Counted from the stretch's first letter, positions 7,355 to 14,614 are shown. The stretch is 14,807 bases of DNA from Coxiellaceae bacterium UBA6002 (GCA_002429595.1 DJAM01000163.1:1-14807); one strand, 5' to 3'. Made by a program: numbers and translations. Notes: generated by a model not told the origin, from the letters alone.

Positions 7355-8575
7355 CTAAGAATTAGAGGCAACTCTGCCAAAGACTTTTTTGATAATATCA
7401 AAAGCATCATCTAATTGTTGTTTGGTAATGATGAGTGGTGGCGCTAGTCTGATCACAGTATCGTGTGTTTCTTTACTCAATAATCCTTCTGCTAGTAGCG
7501 CAAGACAAAGTTGTCTTGCGGTTATTTTAGGGTCAAGAATTTCAATGCCAATAAACAAACCTTTGCCGCGAACATCTTTTATAAAGGGATAATTGAGTGT
7601 TTTTAATTTATCTAGGAAGTAACGTCCAAGTTCAGCTGAATTATCGATCAAATTTTCTTCGTACAAAACTTCTAACGCAGCTAGGCCGACAGTGGCAGCG
7701 AGTTGATTACCACCAAACGTACTACCATGATCACCTGGAGTGAAGACATTCATGACTTCATCTCGTGTTAAAAATAATGAGACTGGCAGTAAACCTCCAC
7801 CCAATGCTTTACCTAAAACAACGGCATCCGGTTGGACTTCATCGTGGTGACTTGCGAGTAACTTTCCGGTTCGTCCCAAACCAGTTTGTATTTCATCGGC
7901 GATTAGTAACACATTATTTTTTTGGCAGATTTCGGCGCATCTTTGTAAATACCCTGGAGAAGGTAAACGAATACCAGCTTCTCCTTGGATCGGTTCGACT
8001 AAAAATGCTGCAGTGTTAGGAGTGATTGCTTCTTCGAGTGCTTCGTGATCATTGTATGGAATCATACGAAATCCAGGAGTATAAGGACCAAAGCCGTCAC
8101 GATATTGATACTCGGATGAAAAGCTAACGATTGTGGTTGTTCGGCCGTGAAAATTTCCTTCACAAACGATTATTTCGGCGTTGCCATCTTCTATGCCTTT
8201 ATGATGATACGCCCATTTTCTTGCAGCTTTAATTGCAGTTTCAACCGCTTCTGCGCCGGAATTCATTGGGAGGGCTTTATCATAACCTGTCAATTCACAA
8301 GCTTTGCGCAAGAATTGACCTAATGTTTTCGTATAAAAGGCTCGTGAAACAACGGCTAACGTTTGAGCTTGCGAAGTCAAAGCGGCTACTAGTTTTGGAT
8401 GACAGTGACCATGGCTGACTGCCGAGTAAGCACTCATCATATCGATATATTGTTTGTTAGCGATGTCCCAAACGTAAACCCCTTCGCCACGCACTAAAAC
8501 GACAGGCAGCGGTAAATAATTGTGGGCACCAAATTGTTTTTCTAATTCAATAAGAGAATCAGTTTTGGTGCTCAT
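7355..8575 (-). CDS. rocD: Ornithine aminotransferase
   Basis: PLP enzyme transferring the delta-amino group of ornithine to 2-oxoglutarate, giving glutamate 5-semialdehyde and glutamate. The 406-residue protein aligns by eye along its length with human and Bacillus ornithine aminotransferases: SAYSAVSHGHCHPK (48-61), SRAFYTKTLG (77-86), PMNSGAEAVETA (103-114), VEPIQGEAGI (193-202), LIADEIQTGLGRTGK with the cofactor Asp227, LGKALGGGLLPVS with the PLP lysine at 256, and GDHGSTFGGN. These are more specific than general class III aminotransferase motifs, though acetylornithine aminotransferase is a relative. The start overlaps the stop of the upstream arginase-family gene by four bases (ATGA), implying translational coupling and a shared pathway. 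Confidence 0.94.
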   Translation of the reverse strand: MSTKTDSLIELEKQFGAHNYLPLPVVLVRGEGVYVWDIANKQYIDMMSAYSAVSHGHCHPKLVAALTSQAQTLAVVSRAFYTKTLGQFLRKACELTGYDKALPMNSGAEAVETAIKAARKWAYHHKGIEDGNAEIIVCEGNFHGRTTTIVSFSSEYQYRDGFGPYTPGFRMIPYNDHEALEEAITPNTAAFLVEPIQGEAGIRLPSPGYLQRCAEICQKNNVLLIADEIQTGLGRTGKLLASHHDEVQPDAVVLGKALGGGLLPVSLFLTRDEVMNVFTPGDHGSTFGGNQLAATVGLAALEVLYEENLIDNSAELGRYFLDKLKTLNYPFIKDVRGKGLFIGIEILDPKITARQLCLALLAEGLLSKETHDTVIRLAPPLIITKQQLDDAFDIIKKVFGRVASNS

Positions 8576-9522
8576 AATGTATTTCCTTTTTTTAATAAAA
8601 ACTGTTTCAAGAGTTTTGCAACTAGAATTTCAGTGCTGTGATTTTCATCTCGTTCTGGATTAAATTCAACTATTTCGGCACCAATTAATTTTGGGTCTTG
8701 GCTAAAATAATGTAGGCCATCTAATAAAGCTACTTGATGTAGGCCATTTTTTTCGGGTGTTCCAACGCCAGGCGCTTCATGCGGATCAACGACATCAAGA
8801 TCAAGACTAATACCATAGAAATCTGAGTTGTCGTTGACAATACTATGCGCTTCTTTCAGAATCTTGTCTAAACCGCGTTGTTCTACTTCTTCTATATAAA
8901 ATATTCTAACGCCCAATTTTTTGAGTAGGTGTTGTTCTTCTGGTTCAAAACTTCTCGCCCCGACGATACAAACTGCTTGTGGTAATAGTTTCGGACCTTG
9001 TGAAAGAAGATCAGTTAGCGCTTTATTCCCCTGACCTAATAAAGCTGCTAGTGGCATTCCATGAATATTGCCGCTGGGTGTGGTCTGATCAGTATGGCTA
9101 TCGAGATGAGCATCGATCCAAACTAGTCCTAGAGATAACGGCTTAAGGGCGGTAGCTACACCACTCCAAGTACCGATAGCACAAGTATGATCTCCTCCCA
9201 CAGTAATAAAAAATTTCTCTTGGGCGACCAGCTGTGCCGTAGTTTTAGCCAATTTGGTATTGATGGCGACTACATCCTCTAAAGCTTTGAGGCCTTCTGA
9301 AGTATGAGAGGGTGTGAGAATAGTATTCCAATTCAAAGCCTTTCCCAACTCCTTAAGATAAGGAGAAGACTGCAATACTGTTGGCCCTTCGCTACATTCG
9401 TGGACGCCAGCGCCTATACCGCACGCATAGCCAATGAGTTCAATTTGATTAGCCAAGGAAGAACCCCCTATTTTACCTGCCAGCCATATATCAAGATTAG
9501 TCTTGAGGGGGGGAGATATCAA
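8572..9522 (-). CDS. rocF: Arginase-family ureohydrolase
   Basis: Probably hydrolyses arginine to ornithine and urea with a binuclear manganese centre. All six metal ligands are visible: His112 in GGDHT, Asp137, His139 and Asp141 in DAHLDSH, and Asp241 and Asp243 in SLDLDVVDP. The overlap with ornithine aminotransferase supports arginase over agmatinase or guanidinobutyrase. Two positions that contact the amino-acid end of arginine differ: human Asn130 corresponds to His143 and Asp183 to Glu193. The start is unsettled. No ATG is available; the coordinates given use the TTG at 9522 (316 residues). A second TTG at 9456, with AGGGGG seven bases upstream, would give 294 residues beginning just before the first strand (IELIGYACGIGAG), closer to the usual length of about 300, and may be the real start. 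Confidence 0.88.
   Translation of the reverse strand: MISPPLKTNLDIWLAGKIGGSSLANQIELIGYACGIGAGVHECSEGPTVLQSSPYLKELGKALNWNTILTPSHTSEGLKALEDVVAINTKLAKTTAQLVAQEKFFITVGGDHTCAIGTWSGVATALKPLSLGLVWIDAHLDSHTDQTTPSGNIHGMPLAALLGQGNKALTDLLSQGPKLLPQAVCIVGARSFEPEEQHLLKKLGVRIFYIEEVEQRGLDKILKEAHSIVNDNSDFYGISLDLDVVDPHEAPGVGTPEKNGLHQVALLDGLHYFSQDPKLIGAEIVEFNPERDENHSTEILVAKLLKQFLLKKGNTL
9464..9469 (-). promoter_or_regulatory. Possible ribosome binding site for a shorter rocF
   Basis: The minus strand reads AGGGGG seven bases before the in-frame TTG at 9456. This spacing is better than anything before the TTG at 9522, where AAGGGA is eleven bases away. It supports the 294-residue form of the arginase-family protein. 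Confidence 0.4.
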
Positions 9523-9548
9523 GAGTCCATATATCCCTTGGTTTGATT

Positions 9549-9627
9549 CGGGAACGGGAACGGGAGCAGGAACGGGAACGATTTAGGAATTGCCGCCTTT
9601 CTTTTTCGTTCCAGTTCCTGCTCCCGT
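9549..9627. repeat. CGGGAA tandem repeat with long hairpin
   Basis: In the divergent spacer between the arginase-family gene and pcnB, about 5.3 copies of the hexamer CGGGAA (two copies altered) run from 9549 to 9580. The second part of this array (9561-9580) is an inverted match, 19 of 20 bases, to 9607-9626; one more pair extends the stem on each side. The loop is about 24 bases. This is far more than chance and would be a stable stem-loop if transcribed from either strand. There is no poly-T run directly after either arm, so I do not call it a terminator. Confidence 0.8.
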
Positions 9628-9726
9628 ATCATGAATAAGGCTAATATGAGAGCACGGTTTTAATTCACAAATTGCTCCATCAAGTGTAGACTGGCAAATT
9701 GATTTAAAGCAGCACTCAAGCAGCAG

Positions 9727-11064
9727 ATGAGAAAAGTAATTACTGTTTTCAAGCGTGTATTTAATTTTGGATCTCCTCCCGCCTCGACACGAGTCCACCA
9801 GCCCACGATTATACCGCGACAACAACATAACATTTCGCGACAGCATATCAGTCAAGCCGCCTTAAAAGTACTCTATCGATTACATAAGGCTGGCTATGCC
9901 GCATACCTGGTTGGTGGGGGAGTGCGGGATTTATTATTAGGTCATATCCCAAAAGACTTTGATGTGGTGACCGATGCCCATCCCGAACAAATACAAAAAC
10001 TTTTTGGCAATAGTTACATCATCGGGCGGCGTTTTCGTTTGGTTCATGTTCGTTTCGGCAAAGAAACCATTGAAGTTGCAACTTTTAGAAGTAGTCAAGA
10101 CTCTGATGCTCGAGTCAAAACAAAACAAGGCGTCATACTGCGTGATAATGTGTATGGCACATTAGAAGATGATGTCTGGAGACGTGATTTTACGGTCAAT
10201 GCACTGTATTACAACATTGAGGATTTTTCTGTCCTCGACTTTACAAGTGGCATGGAAGATCTTAAGACAAGACATATTCGTGTAATCGGTGATCCCGATG
10301 CACGCTATCGAGAAGATCCGGCTCGGATGCTAAGAGCAATTCGCCTGGCGGGCAAATTAAATTTTGAAATTGATCGAGCATCTGCAGACTTAATCAGAAA
10401 GAACCGTGCATTAATTGCACATATTCCTCCCGCTCGTTTATTCGATAAAATGCTGAAGGTTTTTCATAGTGGTAGATCCTTTGAGGTTTATAAGCTCCTA
10501 CGAGAATATCAACTTTTAGAGATTTTATTTCCCAAAGTTGAGCATTCCTTATTAGATCCTAATTTCGATACTTTCGTCGAAAAGGCTTTTATAAATTCAG
10601 ATGAAAGAGTTCGTGAGGGGAAAGGAATTAATTCTGCTTTCCTATTCGCCGTATTATTGTGGGGTCCGGTTCTGATTGAGCAACAAGCAGTCTTAGAGTC
10701 AGGAAATAGCAATGAATATCAGGCACTTTTTGCTGCGATGTCAGATGTGCTTGGCGAACAGATTAAAATAATTTCAATACCTCGAAAATTTACGACTGTT
10801 ATTCGAGAGATTTGGAGTCTGCAATATCATTTACAGCATGCGCGTGCTAAGCGGGTTTTTAAAATTCTATTTCATCCTCGTTTTCGGGCAGCCTATGATT
10901 TTCTGTTATTGAGAGCAGAAGCGCATGAAGGAGAATTAACTGAATTAAGTCAATGGTGGACTACTTTTCAAGAAGATGACAAAGAATTACGCGATCAACT
11001 GATTAAACAACGTTTTGAGAAGCCGAAAAACCCCAAAAAAAGACGTAGAAAGAGAATATCATAA
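9727..11064 (+). CDS. pcnB: Poly(A) polymerase I
   Basis: Adds poly(A) tails to RNA 3' ends and so marks transcripts for decay. The 445-residue protein has the nucleotidyltransferase core LVGGGVRDLLLG (61-72) and the catalytic Asp77 and Asp79 in KDFDVVT, then RRFRLVHVRFG (101-111), RRDFTVNALYY (152-162) and REDPARMLRAIRLAGKLNF (195-213). The lead-in IIPRQQHNISRQHISQAALKV is typical of PcnB and separates it from tRNA CCA-adding enzyme. The C-terminal tail is strongly basic (KKRRRKR), also typical. The ATG at 9727 has only a weak upstream purine stretch. The TAA stop shares one base with the folK start (TAATG), as expected for the conserved pcnB-folK pair. Confidence 0.96.
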   Translation: MRKVITVFKRVFNFGSPPASTRVHQPTIIPRQQHNISRQHISQAALKVLYRLHKAGYAAYLVGGGVRDLLLGHIPKDFDVVTDAHPEQIQKLFGNSYIIGRRFRLVHVRFGKETIEVATFRSSQDSDARVKTKQGVILRDNVYGTLEDDVWRRDFTVNALYYNIEDFSVLDFTSGMEDLKTRHIRVIGDPDARYREDPARMLRAIRLAGKLNFEIDRASADLIRKNRALIAHIPPARLFDKMLKVFHSGRSFEVYKLLREYQLLEILFPKVEHSLLDPNFDTFVEKAFINSDERVREGKGINSAFLFAVLLWGPVLIEQQAVLESGNSNEYQALFAAMSDVLGEQIKIISIPRKFTTVIREIWSLQYHLQHARAKRVFKILFHPRFRAAYDFLLLRAEAHEGELTELSQWWTTFQEDDKELRDQLIKQRFEKPKNPKKRRRKRIS

Positions 11065-11543
11065 TGGCCAATGCCTTTATCGCCTTTGGGAGTAATATCA
11101 GTGAACCCATTGATCAGATTCGTTGCGCATTTGCCAGAGTGGCAAACATACCACAGACAGAATTACTTTGTGCTTCAAGTCTATATCGTAATCCACCAGT
11201 GGGTTTTTTAGACCAACCTAATTTTGTTAATGCTGTTGCGAAAATAACGACAAATTTGTCGCCAAGCGAATTACTTAAGAATTTGTTGGGTATCGAAGAT
11301 CAACATCAAAGATTTCGAGCGGAAAAAAATGGCCCAAGAACTTTAGACTTAGATTTATTACTTTACGACGATGTAATCGTTAAAAGTACCGATTTAGAAA
11401 TTCCCCATCCAAGAATGAAAGAACGTGGCTTCGTTTTATTGCCACTTGCAGAAATTGAACCAACTTTAGTTTTACCCTGTGGTACTGACATTCAACAATT
11501 ATTGAAACGGTGTAATTTGGATGGTTTTGAATGTATAGTTTGA
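11064..11543 (+). CDS. folK: HPPK: 6-hydroxymethyl-dihydropterin pyrophosphokinase
   Basis: Transfers pyrophosphate from ATP to 6-hydroxymethyl-7,8-dihydropterin in folate synthesis. The 159-residue protein carries the signature NGPRTLDLDLLLYD at 89-102, with the magnesium-binding Asp95 and Asp97, followed by IPHPRMKERGFVLLPLAEI (113-131) with His115. These numbers coincide with those of the E. coli enzyme. The ATG overlaps the pcnB stop by one base, so translation is probably coupled; there is no strong ribosome binding site of its own. The gene is followed directly by the large palindromic repeat ahead of coaD. Confidence 0.97.
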   Translation: MANAFIAFGSNISEPIDQIRCAFARVANIPQTELLCASSLYRNPPVGFLDQPNFVNAVAKITTNLSPSELLKNLLGIEDQHQRFRAEKNGPRTLDLDLLLYDDVIVKSTDLEIPHPRMKERGFVLLPLAEIEPTLVLPCGTDIQQLLKRCNLDGFECIV

Positions 11544-11547
11544 TATT

Positions 11548-11702
11548 TGTCATACCCGTGCAGAATTGTGTCATTTTCGCACAAAACTGTGTCATTCCCG
11601 CGCAGGCGGGAACCCATCTCGGGTGCAGCTAGAGGGATGGGTTCCCGCCTGCGCGGGAATGACAGTTTTGTGCGGCAATGACAGTTCTGTGCAGCAATCA
11701 CA
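11548..11702. repeat. Nested palindromic repeat element B
   Basis: The spacer between folK and coaD is nearly filled by a nested palindrome. The innermost arms (about 11591-11621 and 11635-11663) match almost perfectly around GTCATTCCCGCGCAGGCGGG and enclose a short loop with TGCAGCT. The left arm contains three tandem 21-base units, each starting TGTCAT (11548-11568, 11569-11589, 11590-11610). The right arm mirrors them with one 21-base unit (11644-11664) and two 19-base units (11665-11683, 11684-11702). Read from outside in, all units pair as one long imperfect stem. Loop and core resemble element A near 2955, so the two are one family. It lies in the probable folK-coaD transcript and could act as an RNA stem affecting stability or termination. 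Confidence 0.85.
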
Positions 11703-11720
11703 AATAGCACTTAGCTAAAT

Positions 11721-11725
11721 GAGAG
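11721..11725 (+). promoter_or_regulatory. Ribosome binding site deciding the coaD start
   Basis: GAGAG lies nine bases before the ATG at 11735 but directly against the upstream in-frame ATG at 11726. It supports the later start, which also matches the length of E. coli CoaD at the N-terminus. Confidence 0.6.
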
Positions 11726-11734
11726 ATGATCAAC

Positions 11735-12220
11735 ATGAATCACACAGTCATTTATCCCGGTACCTTTGATCCTATCACTTATGGTCATATGGATCTAATA
11801 AAAAGAGTCAGTAAAATTTTTGATAAAGTTATTGTTGCGGTTGCTGTGAACGCGAGGAAATCTCCTGCGTTTTCCTTGGAGCAACGCATCGAGCTTGCTC
11901 AAACTGTCTTAAAAAATTTGCCTCAAGTGGAAGTGTGTGGCTTCGAAGGTTTGTTAATAGATTTTGCGAGGCAAAAAAAAGCAGAAGTTATTGTCCGTGG
12001 TTTGCGAGCCGTTGCAGATTTTGAATATGAATTCCAGCTCGCTGGGATGAATCATCGTATGGCTCCTGAAATAGAGACTATCTTTATGGCTCCTTCAGAA
12101 AATTTTGCTTTTTTATCTGCTACCATGGTCCGCGAAATCGCTGAATTGGGTGGTGACGTTGCTGAGTTTGTCGATCCAGTTGTTAAAACGGCGCTACAGA
12201 AAAGATATCGGAGAACTTAA
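11735..12220 (+). CDS. coaD: Phosphopantetheine adenylyltransferase
   Basis: Makes dephospho-CoA from 4'-phosphopantetheine and ATP, the penultimate step of coenzyme A synthesis. The protein of 161 residues shows the nucleotidyltransferase signature YPGTFDPITYGH (7-18, with His18), VRGLRAVADFEYEFQLAGMN (87-106) and the second ATP-binding motif LSATMVREIAELGG (127-140). I chose the ATG at 11735 rather than the in-frame ATG at 11726: the result matches the N-terminal length of the E. coli protein, and the purine-rich GAGAG is then nine bases away. The next gene starts immediately after the TAA with no gap. The leader contains palindromic element B, which may influence expression. Confidence 0.96.
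   Translation: MNHTVIYPGTFDPITYGHMDLIKRVSKIFDKVIVAVAVNARKSPAFSLEQRIELAQTVLKNLPQVEVCGFEGLLIDFARQKKAEVIVRGLRAVADFEYEFQLAGMNHRMAPEIETIFMAPSENFAFLSATMVREIAELGGDVAEFVDPVVKTALQKRYRRT
12210..12213 (+). promoter_or_regulatory. Ribosome binding site supporting a TTG start
   Basis: GGAG lies within the end of coaD, seven bases before the TTG at 12221. It supports a TTG start for the ferredoxin and coupling to coaD translation. Confidence 0.65.
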
Positions 12221-12466
12221 TTGGCATTAATGATAACTGATGAATGTATTAATTGTGATGTTTGTGAACCAGAATGTCCCAATGAAGCCATTTATCAGGC
12301 AGAGATTATTTACGCAATTCACCCTGAAAAATGCACTGAATGTGTCGGCCATTTTGATGAACCGCAATGTCGACAGGTCTGTCCAGTTGATTGTATTCCT
12401 GTTAACCCTGACTTTGAAGAAACTAAAGAACAACTACTGATTAAATATGAAACATTGACCAGTTAA
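12221..12466 (+). CDS. fdx: YfhL-type 2[4Fe-4S] ferredoxin
   Basis: Small electron carrier of 81 residues. The first cluster motif is C9-C12-C15 with C19 followed by Pro. The second is C38-C41, then an eight-residue insertion (VGHFDEPQ), then C50 and C54 followed by Pro; Cys58 is extra. The insertion and the acidic C-terminal helix are features of the Allochromatium/YfhL type of ferredoxin. The TTG start is supported by GGAG seven bases upstream and by close similarity of MALMITDECINCD to the start of E. coli YfhL. It directly follows coaD, a pairing also known in Pseudomonas. Its stop TAA shares the bases TTAA with the stop of the convergent mutM. The electron-transfer partner is unknown. 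Confidence 0.93.
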   Translation: MALMITDECINCDVCEPECPNEAIYQAEIIYAIHPEKCTECVGHFDEPQCRQVCPVDCIPVNPDFEETKEQLLIKYETLTS

Positions 12467-13275
12467 TTCTGGCATTTAGGGCAATAGACCGTAGCACGAT
12501 TTTGTATCCGAATCCCTTTTAGTGGTTGTTGGCAATTTACGCAAGCAAGTCCTTCGCGATCATAGACATTCAATTTTTGCTTGAAATATCCCACTTTCCC
12601 TTCACTGTTCCTAAAATCTTTCAAAGTGGTTCCACCTTGTTTAATGGCGGCTTTGAGCACTTGCTTGATGGCTGTTGCCAGTTGCTGATATTGAGCTTTG
12701 GAAATTTGATTAGCCGGAGTGAGTGGATTTATTTTTGCTAAGAACAAAGCTTCTGCGGCATAAATATTACCAACTCCTACCACTATTTGATGATTCATAA
12801 TGAATTGCTTGATTGTCAGTTTACGTGAGTCCGCCTTTCTATAAAGGTATTCGCCATTAAAACCGTTAGTTAATGGTTCGAGTCCAAGTTTAGCGAGTAG
12901 TGGATGATCCTGGGGGTCCTCATCGGTATAAAGTAGAGCCCCAAACCGTCTGGGGTCGGTATATCGTAAATAAAAATCATCAAATAGCAGGTCAATATGA
13001 TCATGTTTTTTAGGATCAGTCGGTTTCGATAAAATTTTTAATGAGCCCGACATCCCAAAATGGAGTAGCAGAGTACCTTTGGGTAAGTGGAACAGAATAT
13101 ATTTGCCACGCCTTTCAAGCTTTGTGACTTTTTGGTTCTGAAGTTTTCTTTGTAAATCCTGTGGTACATCCCACCTTAATTTGGGCTGCCTGATCACTAT
13201 GCCGCGAATGACTTTATGCTCTACTAACGGCTTAATGCCTTGTAAGACGGTTTCGACTTCGGGTAATTCAGGCAT
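12463..13275 (-). CDS. mutM: Formamidopyrimidine-DNA glycosylase
   Basis: Excises 8-oxoguanine and formamidopyrimidines from oxidised DNA and cuts the backbone. The 270-residue protein starts MPELPEVET, supplying the catalytic Pro and Glu after Met removal. Lys58 in RRGKYILFHL is the conserved lysine, and HFGMSGSL and QFIMNHQIVVGVGNIYAAEALF (helix-turn-helix region) follow. The C-terminal zinc finger has Cys245, Cys248, Cys265 and Cys268. Length is normal. The ATG has AGAGG six bases upstream. The gene converges with the ferredoxin gene, the two stops overlapping in TTAA, and diverges from the desaturase gene across a 151-base spacer. Confidence 0.97.
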   Translation of the reverse strand: MPELPEVETVLQGIKPLVEHKVIRGIVIRQPKLRWDVPQDLQRKLQNQKVTKLERRGKYILFHLPKGTLLLHFGMSGSLKILSKPTDPKKHDHIDLLFDDFYLRYTDPRRFGALLYTDEDPQDHPLLAKLGLEPLTNGFNGEYLYRKADSRKLTIKQFIMNHQIVVGVGNIYAAEALFLAKINPLTPANQISKAQYQQLATAIKQVLKAAIKQGGTTLKDFRNSEGKVGYFKQKLNVYDREGLACVNCQQPLKGIRIQNRATVYCPKCQN

Positions 13276-13333
13276 AGGTTTCCTCTCTCTTCTTTACGTG
13301 CCCGAAGTGGTAGAATGGGCAAAATTTTATGAT

Positions 13334-13361
13334 GTCACAAAGACTAATAAAAGGGTATAAT
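13334..13361 (+). promoter_or_regulatory. Promoter candidate for the desaturase gene
   Basis: A perfect -10 box TATAAT at 13356-13361 is preceded, after a 16-base spacer, by GTCACA at 13334-13339, which matches the -35 consensus at four of six positions. The transcript would begin near 13368, leaving a leader of about 60 bases. A five-base inverted repeat (TGCCC/GGGCA, 13299-13321) upstream could be an operator but is too short to call. Confidence 0.5.
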
Positions 13362-13414
13362 AAGAAAATTCGTTTTTTATATCCTGGGTTTCTTGCTAGA
13401 GACTTAACTTCGTT

Positions 13415-13419
13415 AGAGG
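13415..13419 (+). promoter_or_regulatory. Ribosome binding site supporting a GTG start
   Basis: AGAGG lies seven bases before the GTG at 13427 and supports it as the start of the desaturase. Confidence 0.6.
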
Positions 13420-13426
13420 TACACGC

Positions 13427-14614
13427 GTGACACTATTTGGTTATCTTCATTCAGCGGGTCTTTGGACCTATGTTCTTTATACCTTAATTATGACCCATAT
13501 TACTGTGATCAGTGTCACTTTATTTCTCCATCGGGGTCAAGCGCATCGTGGTGCCGATTATCATCCCATCTTGAGCCATTTCTTTCGTTGTTGGCTTTGG
13601 CTCACAACTGGCATTGTGACTAAAGAATGGGTGGCAATCCATCGCAAGCACCATACCGAATGTGAAACTGAAAACGATCCACACAGCCCTCAAATCCTAG
13701 GCCTGAAAAAAGTATTGTTCGAAGGGGCTGAGCTTTATCAGGCAGAAGCTAAGGTTCAAGAGACCTTAGACCGATATGGTCGTGGTACTCCTAATGATTG
13801 GTTAGAAAGAAATATTTACAGCAAACCCATTGTTCGAAGCTTTGGCATATCTGCCATGATGCTGATCGATATCTTGCTCTTTGGTATTCCGGGAGTTGCC
13901 ATTTGGGCGGTCCAAATGATGTGGATACCCTTCTTCGCCGCTGGCGTTATTAATGGCATAGGCCATTTTTGGGGCTACCGTAATTTTGAATGCCCTGATG
14001 CAGCCCGTAATATTGTGCCTTTCGGTATAATAATGGGTGGCGAAGAGCTTCATAACAATCACCATACATTCGCGGCATCGGCTAAATTATCCGTGAAATG
14101 GTGGGAACTTGATATTGGCTGGTGTTATCTCCGATTGATGCAATTAGTGAAGCTTGCCAAAGTAAATCGGGCAATACCTAAGCTCAACGAAAATCGAAGT
14201 AAAAAAGTGGTAGATGTCGATTCGTTAAAAGCAATCGTCAGCAATCGTTTTTATGTGATGGATGCTTATTGGCGCGAAGTGATTCTGCCGGTGATCAAAA
14301 AGGAAAAACATTTTTTCAACTCGCAGGGTAAGCATTTTGTCCGCGCAAGTGGCAAAGTCCTAATCAGAGATAAAAGTGTCATTAAAATGGATGATGACAC
14401 CTTTCTCCAATCCTTACTGAAAAATTCAGCCGTCTGCCAAACTGTCTATAACTTTAGGCTCAAATTGCAGGAAATTTGGCACTTAACAAATCACAATCAA
14501 CAAGAGCTTTTGGATTCTTTACACCGGTGGTGTAAGCAAGCTGAAGCGTCTGGCATTGCATCATTGCAGGCCTTTGCTAAGCGACTGCAGTATTATTCTT
14601 CTACGGTGGGATAA
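13427..14614 (+). CDS. desB: Membrane acyl desaturase, DesB-like
   Basis: Integral-membrane di-iron enzyme that introduces a cis double bond, probably delta-9, into acyl-CoA or lipid-bound fatty acids, using oxygen and two electrons. All three histidine boxes are present: H35RGQAH40, H72RKHH76 and H209NNHH213. Hydrophobic segments lie at about 13-34, 50-64, 140-160 and 163-180. NGIGHFWGYRNFE (176-188) and GGEELHNNHH are close to Pseudomonas DesB. At 395 residues it has the long soluble C-terminal extension (about 245-395) seen in DesB. The start is GTG with AGAGG seven bases upstream. It appears to be a single-gene unit with its own promoter candidate, divergent from mutM. No electron donor such as DesC is adjacent; the donor could be encoded elsewhere. 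Confidence 0.93.
   Translation: MTLFGYLHSAGLWTYVLYTLIMTHITVISVTLFLHRGQAHRGADYHPILSHFFRCWLWLTTGIVTKEWVAIHRKHHTECETENDPHSPQILGLKKVLFEGAELYQAEAKVQETLDRYGRGTPNDWLERNIYSKPIVRSFGISAMMLIDILLFGIPGVAIWAVQMMWIPFFAAGVINGIGHFWGYRNFECPDAARNIVPFGIIMGGEELHNNHHTFAASAKLSVKWWELDIGWCYLRLMQLVKLAKVNRAIPKLNENRSKKVVDVDSLKAIVSNRFYVMDAYWREVILPVIKKEKHFFNSQGKHFVRASGKVLIRDKSVIKMDDDTFLQSLLKNSAVCQTVYNFRLKLQEIWHLTNHNQQELLDSLHRWCKQAEASGIASLQAFAKRLQYYSSTVG

Noticed and set aside
9560..9627. Rho-independent terminator
   Set aside because: The stem is strong, but no T run follows the arm on either strand, and the site is upstream of both neighbouring genes rather than downstream.
9583..9855. 90-codon minus-strand frame in the divergent spacer
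   Set aside because: It runs antisense into the start of pcnB, and I recognise no family resemblance; part of it is the translated hairpin arm.
11548..11702. Possible CRISPR array
   Set aside because: The repeated units are contiguous with no spacers and are arranged as mirror-image arms, not as regularly spaced direct repeats.
11492..11710. 72-codon minus-strand frame over palindromic element B
   Set aside because: The SFPRRREP and GSRLRGND strings are again the translated repeat, and the frame overlaps the end of folK.
12227..12440. Frames on both strands within the ferredoxin gene
   Set aside because: The frame with two intact four-cysteine cluster motifs is clearly the gene; the others show no family features.
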